DNA of 49,655 nucleotides. It comes from Clostridia bacterium. GTDB taxonomy: Bacteria; Bacillota; Clostridia; Christensenellales; Borkfalkiaceae. This document shows, one piece after another, positions 35,318-42,794 of the stretch; position 1 is the first letter of the stretch, and the number at the start of each line of letters is the position of its first letter. A program made the translations under genes and the position numbers. The DNA lies in NCBI GenBank assembly GCA_900769545.1, contig CAAGGZ010000097.1, forward strand, positions 1-49,655, read 5' to 3'. The notes under the pieces are model-generated. The model saw only the letters and a list, made by a program, of their open reading frames with translations. It did not search any database and was not told where the DNA came from.

Positions 35318-36628
35318 ATGAAAAAATTTATTACGGCATTGTTGTCAACGGTACTTATTTTCGGGACTGGTTGCAGTTTGATTCCTTTGGGAAATAACAG
35401 CGGCAACAGCAGTGAAAGTAGTGCGAGTTATGAAGAGAAAGAAGAAAACGGCGTACTTTATCAAATCGAAGACGTGGTAAAAAGCGACCTTTTGTGGGAT
35501 ACGCAAACGCTTTTTAATATGAAAGTGGAAATGAAAGAATATGACGTGGATTTGGGCTCCAATATTCAGGCTTTCAAGTTTAAATCGGCTCCGTTTAAGA
35601 AATTGGAAAGCACGTGGGTGTTTGCGGCAATCGGAACGCCGAACAAGGAAAAACCCGAGGGCGGTTATCCTGCGGTAGTGCTTGTTCATGGCGGCGGCGG
35701 TACTGTCAACTCCAATTGGATGAACTATTGGATGGATAGAGGGTATGTTGCGCTCGCATTTGACGTGTTTGGGCATCAGCTCGATGAAAATTTAAACCGA
35801 GTGGACAATCCCGAGTCGGGTCCAAAAGAAACGGGCGGCGGCTCCAATTTGGACGGTGTGGAAAATCCTTATGATTCTTGGGCGTATCACGTAGTGTATA
35901 ATGCTATTATGTGCAATAATATCTTGCGTTCTCGTGCAAACGTGGATACCGACCGTATTGTTGTTACAGGCAATTCCTGGGGTGGATATGCAACCAGCTT
36001 AGTGGCAGGTGTAGATAAGCGTTTTGCGGCGTTTGCGGCGTTAAACGGTTGCGGCTATGTGTATCGTGATACAACGTGGTTAAAAGACGGTATCTTTGGC
36101 GGAGCCGATAAGGAAAAATGGATAGAGCTGTACGACCCGTCCTCTTATCTGCCTTACGCAACAAAGCCTATGTTGTTTGTTTCGGGGCTCGATGATGAAT
36201 ATTTCTCTACCTATAACCGTATTCAATCGGCTTCGTTGATTAAGGGCAAAGCCTTCTATTCGCAAAGACGTGACTTAGCCCATGCAAATTGGCCTAACGC
36301 AGGGGAAACGTATGAATTTTTCCAACACGTTTTGTATAATCAGCCGACTATGACGCTCGTTGAAGATATTTTAGTGGAAGGAAATACGGCAACGCTCCAA
36401 TACGAAAACAAGACGTTTAATTCGGTGTATTTCGTATATACAACGTCCAAAGACGCCGACAGCCATAAATGGGTTTGGGAGAGCGTAAAAGTGGAAGCAG
36501 TAGACGGGGTCTACTCCTGCGAAATTCCTGAAAACGTAACGGCATACTTGTTTGAGATGGAAACGAGAAGCTCCTTATCGCAATCGACCAACGTTACGAT
36601 TGTGGAATCGGATATACAATATTGTTAA
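35318..36628 (+). CDS. alpha/beta-hydrolase lipoprotein (acetyl xylan esterase/dienelactone hydrolase-like)
   Basis: Protein of 436 residues. The lipobox GTGC (Cys19) and a Ser/Glu stalk are followed by an alpha/beta-hydrolase with oxyanion HGGGG (124-128), nucleophile elbow GNSWGG (Ser220), acid in VSGLDDEYF (about 280) and His in LAHANWP (about 312). The order is typical of AXE1 or dienelactone-type hydrolases acting on esters of sugars or xenobiotics. The last 90 residues form an extra beta-sandwich-like part. It is tethered to the outer face of the membrane. AGGAG precedes the start, and the gene stands alone between its promoter and a terminator. Confidence 0.88.
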   Translation: MKKFITALLSTVLIFGTGCSLIPLGNNSGNSSESSASYEEKEENGVLYQIEDVVKSDLLWDTQTLFNMKVEMKEYDVDLGSNIQAFKFKSAPFKKLESTWVFAAIGTPNKEKPEGGYPAVVLVHGGGGTVNSNWMNYWMDRGYVALAFDVFGHQLDENLNRVDNPESGPKETGGGSNLDGVENPYDSWAYHVVYNAIMCNNILRSRANVDTDRIVVTGNSWGGYATSLVAGVDKRFAAFAALNGCGYVYRDTTWLKDGIFGGADKEKWIELYDPSSYLPYATKPMLFVSGLDDEYFSTYNRIQSASLIKGKAFYSQRRDLAHANWPNAGETYEFFQHVLYNQPTMTLVEDILVEGNTATLQYENKTFNSVYFVYTTSKDADSHKWVWESVKVEAVDGVYSCEIPENVTAYLFEMETRSSLSQSTNVTIVESDIQYC

Positions 36629-36635
36629 AACAAAA

Positions 36636-36661
36636 GAAGTCCCTTCAAGCGAAGGGACTTC
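36636..36661. terminator. bidirectional terminator
   Basis: A perfect 11-bp stem, GAAGTCCCTTC (36636-36646) with GAAGGGACTTC (36651-36661), is followed by AAATTTTATT and preceded by AAAACAAAA. It lies between convergent genes. Confidence 0.88.
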
Positions 36662-36666
36662 AAATT

Positions 36667-37431
36667 TTATTGAACGGTTTCTAATGCTTCGTCTTTTATT
36701 TCATTGACTTGCTTTTTTGCTTTGATTGCTACGATAATAGGCTTGATATAACACATCGTAACGCAGAACAATACTAGGCAAGCATAGTGAATAATGTACA
36801 CCAACCAACCGTGATTTTCATTCAGGAAAGGTAAGCCGCTCTGCGGAGGAGAAGCTACGTACATAAAGTTGATATTGCTCGCATAATCGTAAACCATACT
36901 GTTGATATACGTCGCGAAGAAGAATAACGCAAGCAGGAATTTTAAACAACTGAAATAATCCTTGACCGTCAGTTTCAATTCCTTATTTGTGCAAATATTC
37001 AACGCCAGCACCACAATGGCGATATGATAGAGGAAATATTGCGCAGTAATCACCCACGTTCCGTTCAAAGAGGAGTTCGTGGCAATCAAAATCGCCGCAA
37101 TTCCACCGAGCAGACAACTCGGGAACATAAAACTCAAGAAAAATCGCTTGATTTTTTCGTTTTTCGTGAGGTTGACAATCAGGATAAATAATATCTGAAT
37201 AGAACAGAGGTGAAAGGGCAGGTCGGTTTTAGGTAAAATACCGCCGTGCGTCGCTTCGTTGTGAATGGTGTAATAAAATACCTTTACGATTTCTGAAGCA
37301 ATCCCTACGTAGAGCATCGCTTTACAAACGGTAGAAAACCGAAATTTTCTCGAAAGCAAAAACAGCCCTACAATGAGAGCGGCAGAAATCACAACTAAAA
37401 TCAAATGTTTTGTTCCAAAAATAGAGTGCAT
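36667..37431 (-). CDS. YwaF/TMEM164-like multipass membrane protein
   Basis: Protein of 254 residues with about seven membrane helices. TDLPFHLCSIQILFI (about 69-83) is the signature of the YwaF family (TIGR02206), related to eukaryotic TMEM164, in which the Cys-containing motif is part of an acyl-transfer site on ether lipids. Whether the bacterial proteins share that activity is not settled. A second conserved His lies in YFLYHIAIV. The upstream neighbour in the same direction is a separately promoted acyltransferase-like gene, an interesting but unproven link. Confidence 0.8.
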   Translation of the reverse strand: MHSIFGTKHLILVVISAALIVGLFLLSRKFRFSTVCKAMLYVGIASEIVKVFYYTIHNEATHGGILPKTDLPFHLCSIQILFILIVNLTKNEKIKRFFLSFMFPSCLLGGIAAILIATNSSLNGTWVITAQYFLYHIAIVVLALNICTNKELKLTVKDYFSCLKFLLALFFFATYINSMVYDYASNINFMYVASPPQSGLPFLNENHGWLVYIIHYACLVLFCVTMCYIKPIIVAIKAKKQVNEIKDEALETVQ

Positions 37432-37460
37432 AATCTTAATCCTCTGTAAGTAGTTACTTA

Positions 37461-37489
37461 ATTATAACATATATATTGGAATATTTCAA
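37461..37489 (-). promoter_or_regulatory. promoter of the YwaF-like gene
   Basis: On the minus strand TTGAAA (37489-37484), 17-bp spacer and TATAAT (37466-37461). Confidence 0.82.
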
Positions 37490-37546
37490 GTGTTTCGTTA
37501 AAAGGAATATTAAAGTCGAAATAAATTAAATACTTTTCCATATAAG

Positions 37547-38461
37547 CTATTCCTTTTTCGATTTGTAGGCAAAAACCCCGTAGGCGCAGCCCGTTTTTTC
37601 ACTGTTTTTAATTCTGTCTATATACGCTCGTCTAAGCGAAGTATCTGCAGGCAACAGCGAAACGTCGCCTGTATAGTCGCAGTCAAACAGTCTCCAAACT
37701 TCCTTGTAATTGGGGTATTCTTCAACTTTCACTATATCAAAGCGAGAAATAAACGAATACAAGTTAGAGCTCGGCTTCAACAGTTTTTTATTTTCGGGAT
37801 ATAGCAACCACGAATGACAAACAAATATCGGTTCGATTGCATAGTGGTCCTTGAAAAACTGCGCCGCATTTTCGCAGGCATAGTCTACGTCTTGCGGCGT
37901 CAACCCCGTACCCGTCCTTGGGATATGTACATTGATAACGGAGCTTTTCTCGTTAAGCGTTAAGTCGTTTTTATTATATATACAGCCAAAATCAATGATT
38001 TCAAATTGCAGTATTCCAAAAGCAAATCTGCTCACGTCGAAAAACCGTAAAAACCAGTCGGGGACAAAAGTTCCCCAAATGCCTTTCACCAATTTGCACT
38101 CATCTAATTTATAACGCAAATCCAAAAAGTTGTTTTCCCAGATAGAAGAGGGGATTTGCGCCGCTTGATAATGCGCTTTGGCAATTTTCGTCATTATAAT
38201 CAGCGTGATTACATAAACAGCGTATTCATGCACGTTGGTATTTGCGGAGACTTGCTTGCAAAAGCGCAACAGCTCGGGAAATCCTTTGTTTTTATTGGCG
38301 CTGTACATTTCGAGAATATTAGTGAATGTTTGAAAAGTAGTAATGTCAGAAAAGACTTTTTCATAAGAATCGTTGAGTTCCATCTGCGCTTCTTTTGGAA
38401 AGTCAAAATCTATCATAAAGTTTTGTAAATACGTTTTATATTCTTGAAACATTTCATTCAC
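37547..38461 (-). CDS. acyltransferase-domain protein (GNAT_C type)
   Basis: Protein of 304 residues. The C-terminal 170 residues match the two-part N-acyltransferase family seen in many gut Clostridia: FGILQFEII, then NVHIPRTGTGLTPQDVDYACENA, FVCHSWLLYPENKKLL, SNLYSFISRF and LRRAYIDRI. The N-terminal half is helical and precedes it in this family too. The substrate is unknown, and no CoA-binding GNAT motif with the usual Q/RxxGxG/A is obvious, so activity is uncertain. It has an extended -10 promoter and stands alone at the edge of the accessory region. Confidence 0.75.
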   Translation of the reverse strand: MNEMFQEYKTYLQNFMIDFDFPKEAQMELNDSYEKVFSDITTFQTFTNILEMYSANKNKGFPELLRFCKQVSANTNVHEYAVYVITLIIMTKIAKAHYQAAQIPSSIWENNFLDLRYKLDECKLVKGIWGTFVPDWFLRFFDVSRFAFGILQFEIIDFGCIYNKNDLTLNEKSSVINVHIPRTGTGLTPQDVDYACENAAQFFKDHYAIEPIFVCHSWLLYPENKKLLKPSSNLYSFISRFDIVKVEEYPNYKEVWRLFDCDYTGDVSLLPADTSLRRAYIDRIKNSEKTGCAYGVFAYKSKKE

Positions 38462-38489
38462 CTAAAATTTATAAAGTGGAACGCTTGTC

Positions 38490-38518
38490 ATTATAGCACA
38501 AAAGAAACAAAATTGCAA
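38490..38518 (-). promoter_or_regulatory. promoter of the acyltransferase-like gene
   Basis: On the minus strand TTGCAA (38518-38513), 17-bp spacer and TATAAT (38495-38490), with TGTGC before the -10. Confidence 0.82.
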
Positions 38519-38551
38519 GGGAATAATAATTTGTTGTATGTAGCAAAAAAG

Positions 38552-38569
38552 CACAGGACAATTCCTGTG
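38552..38569. terminator. terminator beside tRNA-like repeat copy 1
   Basis: A 7-bp stem, CACAGGA (38552-38558) with TCCTGTG (38563-38569), is flanked by AAAAAAG and TTTTTTA and can act on both strands. On the minus strand it follows the ACCA-like end of the adjoining tRNA-like repeat and the TetR operon. Confidence 0.8.
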
Positions 38570-38646
38570 TTTTTTACTGGTGAGTCTTAACCAACCTAAA
38601 TCGAATCTTTTTGACTTCTTTATGCCGATTAAGAAACGTGTTATAA
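38570..38646 (-). repeat. tRNA-Lys-like 3' fragment, direct repeat copy 1
   Basis: Read on the minus strand this contains an anticodon-loop-like TTCTTAATC, a T-arm-like ATTCGATT and ends CACCAG before a terminator. CTTAACCAACCTAAATCGAA on the plus strand is identical to copy 2 (40411-40478); the rest is diverged. The 5' half of a tRNA (acceptor and D-arm) is missing, and the remaining stems pair poorly, so it is a relic or attachment-site-like repeat, not a functional tRNA. Confidence 0.5.
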
Positions 38647-38651
38647 AAATA

Positions 38652-39224
38652 TTACGCGTTATTATAGCCAACGCAAGCTTTGATAATTTTAATTAAATCG
38701 TCTATTTCCGTTATGCAATCCAATTCTATCCATTTACGCACAATACCTGCAACGCCTTGCGTAAAAAATTCAAGGTTGTATATTCTTTGCGTTTCATCTT
38801 CTAAAAACTGTGCGATAGCAGGATAAAAAATGCTGTCATACATTTTTCGATAAGCCCGTTCACTTTGAAATAAATGTGGTTTTTGGTGTGCCAACTTCAA
38901 AATGCGCTTATTCCTTTTGCAAAAATTCAAGTAAGGAATCAACTGTTCTTCCGTAATTAAAAAAGCCTCTCCTTTTGACTTAATTTCATACGGAATTTTC
39001 ACGGGGAACGAGTTTATAAATTCTTTGTTGAGATTTTCGAGCGTTTCTTCCAAAAGTTCATAAATGTTGTCATAATGCAAATAAAAAGTAGAACGATTTA
39101 CACCTGCTTTTTGCGTGATTTCAGTTATGGATATAAAATCAATATCTTTTTTTTCGAGCAATGCCAATAACGCTTGATTCATAAGGCGCGCGGTATAAAA
39201 ATATTTGCTTTCGTTTTTATTCAT
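38652..39224 (-). CDS. TetR/AcrR family transcriptional regulator
   Basis: Protein of 190 residues. The N-terminal TetR helix-turn-helix is clear: ALLALLEKKDIDFISITEIT then AGVNRSTFYLHYDNIYELL (about 16-58). The C-terminal domain, with FTQGVAGIVRKWIELD near the end, is of the TetR_C_7 type found in many Clostridia. It overlaps the upstream membrane-protein gene by 8 nt, so it is the last gene of a three-gene operon and probably controls it. The ligand is unknown. Confidence 0.9.
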   Translation of the reverse strand: MNKNESKYFYTARLMNQALLALLEKKDIDFISITEITQKAGVNRSTFYLHYDNIYELLEETLENLNKEFINSFPVKIPYEIKSKGEAFLITEEQLIPYLNFCKRNKRILKLAHQKPHLFQSERAYRKMYDSIFYPAIAQFLEDETQRIYNLEFFTQGVAGIVRKWIELDCITEIDDLIKIIKACVGYNNA

Positions 39225-39861
39225 TTTTTAACACCTTCAACTCATTATTTGCTTTTTTAATCATAAGAATAGCGCATACGACTATAAATATTGCGACAAC
39301 ACTACTTAAAATGGGTAAAATAATACTCCGCAACAACATATTATCACTACCAAACGTTGTAAGCATAGTATTTGTCAACGTTAGCATAGAAACGGTGGCG
39401 GATATTAAACTTATCACTTTTACACAAGAGTAAACGTAATCATTTTTCTTCAAATATTTCACGATATTAACAACGGCAATAGTTAGGGCGGAAAAGGTAT
39501 AAGTAGCAAGCGTTATCACAATTATTTCGTGATATTTTGCGTAAGGCGCGGTATACATCAAGAGAAATGCCATTACTGAAACCACCAAATTTAGAAATAG
39601 TAAGAAATAACCACAAGCGCGCAAAGTCAATATTTTTTTACGTAAAGGACTTTTAGAGTTTATTTCAAAAAATATAAAAATGCGTGCGATGGAAAGTAGT
39701 GCATAGTATATTGACATAACGAAAAACCATTTTGAAAAATATACTTGACTTACAACAAACAAAAAGATTGCATATCCAAAGTTAAAAATAAGCGATATAA
39801 ACAAGAATAGCTTTATCCTAAATGCTATGTTATCTTTAATTTTTTTAAAGATTGAAAGCAT
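39217..39861 (-). CDS. multipass membrane protein, unknown function
   Basis: Protein of 214 residues with about six hydrophobic helices (around 16-35, 45-62, 78-98, 108-128, 145-160 and 180-200) and a basic C-terminal tail, KKANNELKVLKNE. I recognise no transport or catalytic motif. It lies 2 nt after the small membrane-protein gene and overlaps the TetR gene by 8 nt, so all three are translated together. TetR-controlled small membrane proteins are often effluxes or stress proteins, but this is only inference. The base composition is clearly more AT-rich than in the core genes. Confidence 0.7.
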   Translation of the reverse strand: MLSIFKKIKDNIAFRIKLFLFISLIFNFGYAIFLFVVSQVYFSKWFFVMSIYYALLSIARIFIFFEINSKSPLRKKILTLRACGYFLLFLNLVVSVMAFLLMYTAPYAKYHEIIVITLATYTFSALTIAVVNIVKYLKKNDYVYSCVKVISLISATVSMLTLTNTMLTTFGSDNMLLRSIILPILSSVVAIFIVVCAILMIKKANNELKVLKNE

Positions 39862-39863
39862 TT

Positions 39864-40220
39864 TTATTTGTCGTTTGCTATTTCGTTCGCAAGTCTAATA
39901 ATATCTGTGGCGTATTTGGCTTTGGATTTCGCCAATATTTTTTTATATAAAGGATAATTGATGCTTACACCCAAAATACCAAGACAGCCAACAACAATGC
40001 CAATCCCCATCATCAAAGGGCTACCTGTTCCAATTTCTCCCATTGATAAACACATACCTGTTCCTAAAACAAGGGAAGAAATTATACCAAACGTAAAAGT
40101 AAAAATATTCGCAGGATTTTTTGCTTGCGCGTCTAATTTTTTCAAAGCCTTAACCTTTGAAGTTTGCTTGGGGGCGTATTCGTTTGCAATTTGTTCCGCA
40201 TAAATTTTATCAGTATTCAT
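39864..40220 (-). CDS. small two-helix membrane protein
   Basis: Protein of 118 residues from the ATG at 40220 (MNTDKIYAEQIANEYAP), which has AGGAGAT in front; the open frame begins earlier but without a ribosome site. There are two membrane helices (about 40-60 and 70-90) between a charged N-terminal part (KALKKLDAQAK) and a charged C-terminus (ATDIIRLANEIAN). From memory, similar Clostridia proteins are sometimes labelled dihydropteridine reductase; I see no nucleotide-binding motif here, so I do not accept that label. First gene of the TetR operon; a TGATATAAT extended -10 lies about 50 nt upstream. Confidence 0.75.
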   Translation of the reverse strand: MNTDKIYAEQIANEYAPKQTSKVKALKKLDAQAKNPANIFTFTFGIISSLVLGTGMCLSMGEIGTGSPLMMGIGIVVGCLGILGVSINYPLYKKILAKSKAKYATDIIRLANEIANDK

Positions 40221-40380
40221 TTTAAAATCTCCTAAAAAATAATTTTTTTTTGGCTCGAGCAAAATTATTATATCACAAAGAAAAAATAATAGCTACAACA
40301 AAATTCATGCTAACTGTCGATTTACGCAAAACAGCAATGGCGTCCTTTGCCGTGAACCTTATTGCGGATAGGGAATATAA

Positions 40381-40417
40381 GCAAAAAGGAAGATACAAAT
40401 TGTATCTTCCTTTTTGC
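40381..40417. terminator. terminator beside tRNA-like repeat copy 2
   Basis: A perfect 17-bp stem, GCAAAAAGGAAGATACA (40381-40397) with its complement (40401-40417), has a 3-nt loop and T-runs on both strands. On the minus strand it directly follows the tRNA-like repeat. Confidence 0.85.
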
Positions 40418-40478
40418 TGGTGAACCTTAACCAACCTAAATCGAACCTTTAATCCAACAGATTAAGAGCCGTATTATA
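40411..40478 (-). repeat. tRNA-Lys-like 3' fragment, direct repeat copy 2
   Basis: The minus strand reads CGGCTCTTAATCTGTTGGAT, like a tRNA-Lys (CTT) anticodon arm, then GGTTCGATT like a T-loop and CACCAG like an acceptor end, followed by a terminator. The last 30 nt (TTCGATTTAGGTTGGTTAAG and flank) are shared with copy 1, in the same orientation. The D-arm half is absent. Copies 1 and 2 enclose the TetR operon. Confidence 0.5.
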
Positions 40479-40540
40479 TATAATTTTTCATCCTGCAAGA
40501 GGCGGTAAAAGGCGGTAGGAATTAATTTGTTTACCGTTTT

Positions 40541-41599
40541 TTATTTTACTGAATAATCAATGGGGTCTTTAGATAATTTTGTTACCTGTATAGATTTTCC
40601 TTTTTTATCTGTGATTGATTTCCCATCTCCTTTACAGCCATTAAAAACATTGATAATTGGAACGTTTATTTGTAAAACTTTTCCTAATTCTCCTTCAGAT
40701 GGTAGAGTATCATCAATAATTACAAACCTATATTCTTGCTCATGCTCCCACTTTTTGAATTTTGTAAAAGTACAATCTATTAAAAATTTTAGATTAGAAT
40801 AGGATAAAGTTTTAACATTGGCTTTGTAATTGGGACGAGTCTCTTTGTAATCCACTTTGCCTATTATACAAATTCCATGGGTTGGCATATTGATAATTTT
40901 ATCTATTATGTCTTTTTTAAAGTATTCAAAACAATATCCTTTATGATTGTCACCATAATATGACCACATTAGAATATCGTCATTACAAGGAATAGTGCAT
41001 AACACTCTAAATATATTTGATATATTATTGTTGCTGGCGGTAAAACAATCGCAATCAAAGGGGTCATTAAAAGTACAAGGATTCATAAACGAGAGATTTC
41101 CATCTATAATCCCATAGGGCTTTTTTAGAACCCCATCAACACTATAATATTTATATAAACTTCCGCTTGTGTCGTGAAACATCTTTGCGTTAATAATTAG
41201 TTCGTCTAATAATTTGTAATGTTCTTGATTTTCATTTATAAATTGCCAAGGATGAATTAAAACATTGCTTATCGAAGAATTAAAAAGATTATCAAAAGTT
41301 TCCTTAAATAATTTTCTTTGAATATCCTTTTCAAAATTCTTTGTTCTATTTTTTAAAGTATAAGCTCGTTTTTGATAAAAAACAATAATTTGCAAATTCT
41401 GAAATTGTTCAGTAGGACCTTCTGGCTCTCTAAATAAAGATGCTAATATTTTTTCACCACTTGTTTGTTCTAAAATAAAGCAATTAGAATTTGGTATGTT
41501 TTTTATCAAGGAATATTCGTCCGCATAAAGTCGCAAAAATACAATTTTTGCCACTGCATATCTATATATATCAAAATCATCTTTGTCTATTATTAGCAT
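40541..41599 (-). CDS. DUF2971 domain protein, possible defence gene
   Basis: Protein of 352 residues. The DUF2971 family pattern is visible in the C-terminal 220 residues: SLYKYYSVDGVL, LSFMNPCTFNDPFDCDCF (about 178-195), then NDDILMWSYYGDNHKGYCFEY and KWEHEQEYRFVIID. The biochemical function of DUF2971 is not established; such genes are common in mobile and defence islands. The N-terminal 130 residues show no known domain. AGAGGTAG precedes the start. It is divergent from the restriction-modification operon at 41804, and the codon use is very AT-rich compared with the core genes, which suggests acquisition. Confidence 0.82.
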   Translation of the reverse strand: MLIIDKDDFDIYRYAVAKIVFLRLYADEYSLIKNIPNSNCFILEQTSGEKILASLFREPEGPTEQFQNLQIIVFYQKRAYTLKNRTKNFEKDIQRKLFKETFDNLFNSSISNVLIHPWQFINENQEHYKLLDELIINAKMFHDTSGSLYKYYSVDGVLKKPYGIIDGNLSFMNPCTFNDPFDCDCFTASNNNISNIFRVLCTIPCNDDILMWSYYGDNHKGYCFEYFKKDIIDKIINMPTHGICIIGKVDYKETRPNYKANVKTLSYSNLKFLIDCTFTKFKKWEHEQEYRFVIIDDTLPSEGELGKVLQINVPIINVFNGCKGDGKSITDKKGKSIQVTKLSKDPIDYSVK

Positions 41600-41628
41600 A
41601 TCTACCTCTTTTGTATTAACTTAATTTT

Positions 41629-41657
41629 ATTTTACCGTAAATTGTCGAAAAAATCAA
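41629..41657 (-). promoter_or_regulatory. promoter of the DUF2971 gene
   Basis: On the minus strand TTGATT (41657-41652), 17-bp spacer and TAAAAT (41634-41629). Confidence 0.7.
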
Positions 41658-41735
41658 TCGTTTGCAAAGAATTCCTTATTAAAATAATATTTTTCTTGAT
41701 ACGGCAAATTTAGCCGTCTTTTTACTTGGAAAAAA

Positions 41736-41764
41736 TGTCTTTTTATGCTATAATAACTCTGTAT
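41736..41764 (+). promoter_or_regulatory. promoter of the restriction-modification/AbiH run
   Basis: TTGGAA (41736-41741), 17-bp spacer and TATAAT (41759-41764), with ATGC before the -10. A 5-bp hairpin ACGGC/GCCGT with CTTTTT (about 41701-41722) lies just upstream. Confidence 0.82.
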
Positions 41765-41803
41765 AGGCTTTTAATAGGCTAAAAAACAGCAGAGAACAGA
41801 AAA

Positions 41804-42775
41804 ATGAACAATCTTATTGATGTTAAAGAAAACTATATATTACGCCTTGATTCGGGGCTTCTTTCCATTCTCTTGAAAGATAACACCACAGGGAAGAATA
41901 TCATTTGGGCAACCGATGATTATAATGCCTATGGCGCAGGCTATCAAAAAGATAGTTCTATGACGATTTTTTCTATCACGGGTAAAAATGGGAATTTGAT
42001 AAAACCGAGAACGGCGAAAACGAAACAAGAGCAAATCGCCCGTGTACGCGATAAAGCCGAGGTATTCACTCCCTCGTGGATTTGCAATAAGCAAAATAAT
42101 CTTGTCGATAATGCTTGGTTTGGCGTAGATTACGTTTTCAATACCGAAACGGAAAACGGTTGGATGGCAACGACGGAAAAAATCCCGTTCCCTACGCCGA
42201 CGAATAAAACGTGGCAAGATTACGTGAAAGCTATCCGTTTGGAAATTGTTTGCGGTGAAGCTCCGTATCTTGCGAGCCGTTACGATACAGTAAACGGAAA
42301 TGCTATCCCCTTGAAAGAAAGAATCGGGCTTTTGGATAGAAAGCTTCGTGTTGTAAGCGAAAATACCGAAACGGAAGAAGATTGGTATTCGTGGGCGATA
42401 CAAGCCTATAAAAGTATTTATGGCTATGAATGGCAAGGCGACAATATCTTGATTGCAAGAGAAAATCTGCTGTTTACGTTCATTGATTTTTATAAAGACA
42501 AATTCAATGCCGAGCCGTCACGCGAAAAACTTGCGGAAATTGCAACGATTATTTCGTGGAATATATGGCAAATGGACGGATTGAAATTCGTTGTTCCCGA
42601 TTCTTGTAAAAATTCTCCCGAAACGACCTATACCCTTTGGGGGGAAGAAACAACCGAGCAATACTGCGAGGGTTGCCGAAAGAACAATAAAAACAAGCAT
42701 AACGGCATTTATTGTTACGTTATGGATTGGGAAAAGAACAAAAAAGTTAAATTTTCATCGTTGGTAAAGAAATAA
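41804..42775 (+). CDS. restriction-modification partner protein (labelled subunit M type)
   Basis: Protein of 323 residues. RVRDKAEVFTPSWICNKQNNLV (about 85-106) looks like motif X of gamma-class N6-adenine methyltransferases (the TP-x-x-I element), but neither an AdoMet motif I nor an NPPY follows, so it cannot methylate alone. A C-terminal CEGC with a further Cys (about 296-313) may bind zinc. Family members sit next to single-chain helicase-methyltransferases, as here, where the 1357-residue enzyme starts 19 nt later. I infer a helper or DNA-recognition subunit. No strong ribosome site is seen (ACAGAAAA), so the ATG at 41804 is likely but not certain. Confidence 0.7.
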   Translation: MNNLIDVKENYILRLDSGLLSILLKDNTTGKNIIWATDDYNAYGAGYQKDSSMTIFSITGKNGNLIKPRTAKTKQEQIARVRDKAEVFTPSWICNKQNNLVDNAWFGVDYVFNTETENGWMATTEKIPFPTPTNKTWQDYVKAIRLEIVCGEAPYLASRYDTVNGNAIPLKERIGLLDRKLRVVSENTETEEDWYSWAIQAYKSIYGYEWQGDNILIARENLLFTFIDFYKDKFNAEPSREKLAEIATIISWNIWQMDGLKFVVPDSCKNSPETTYTLWGEETTEQYCEGCRKNNKNKHNGIYCYVMDWEKNKKVKFSSLVKK

Positions 42776-42794
42776 TTTCACGTAAGAGGAAAAT

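Noticed and set aside
38570..40478. functional tRNA-Lys genes
   Set aside because: The acceptor and D-arm 5' half is missing and the anticodon and T stems pair poorly in both copies.
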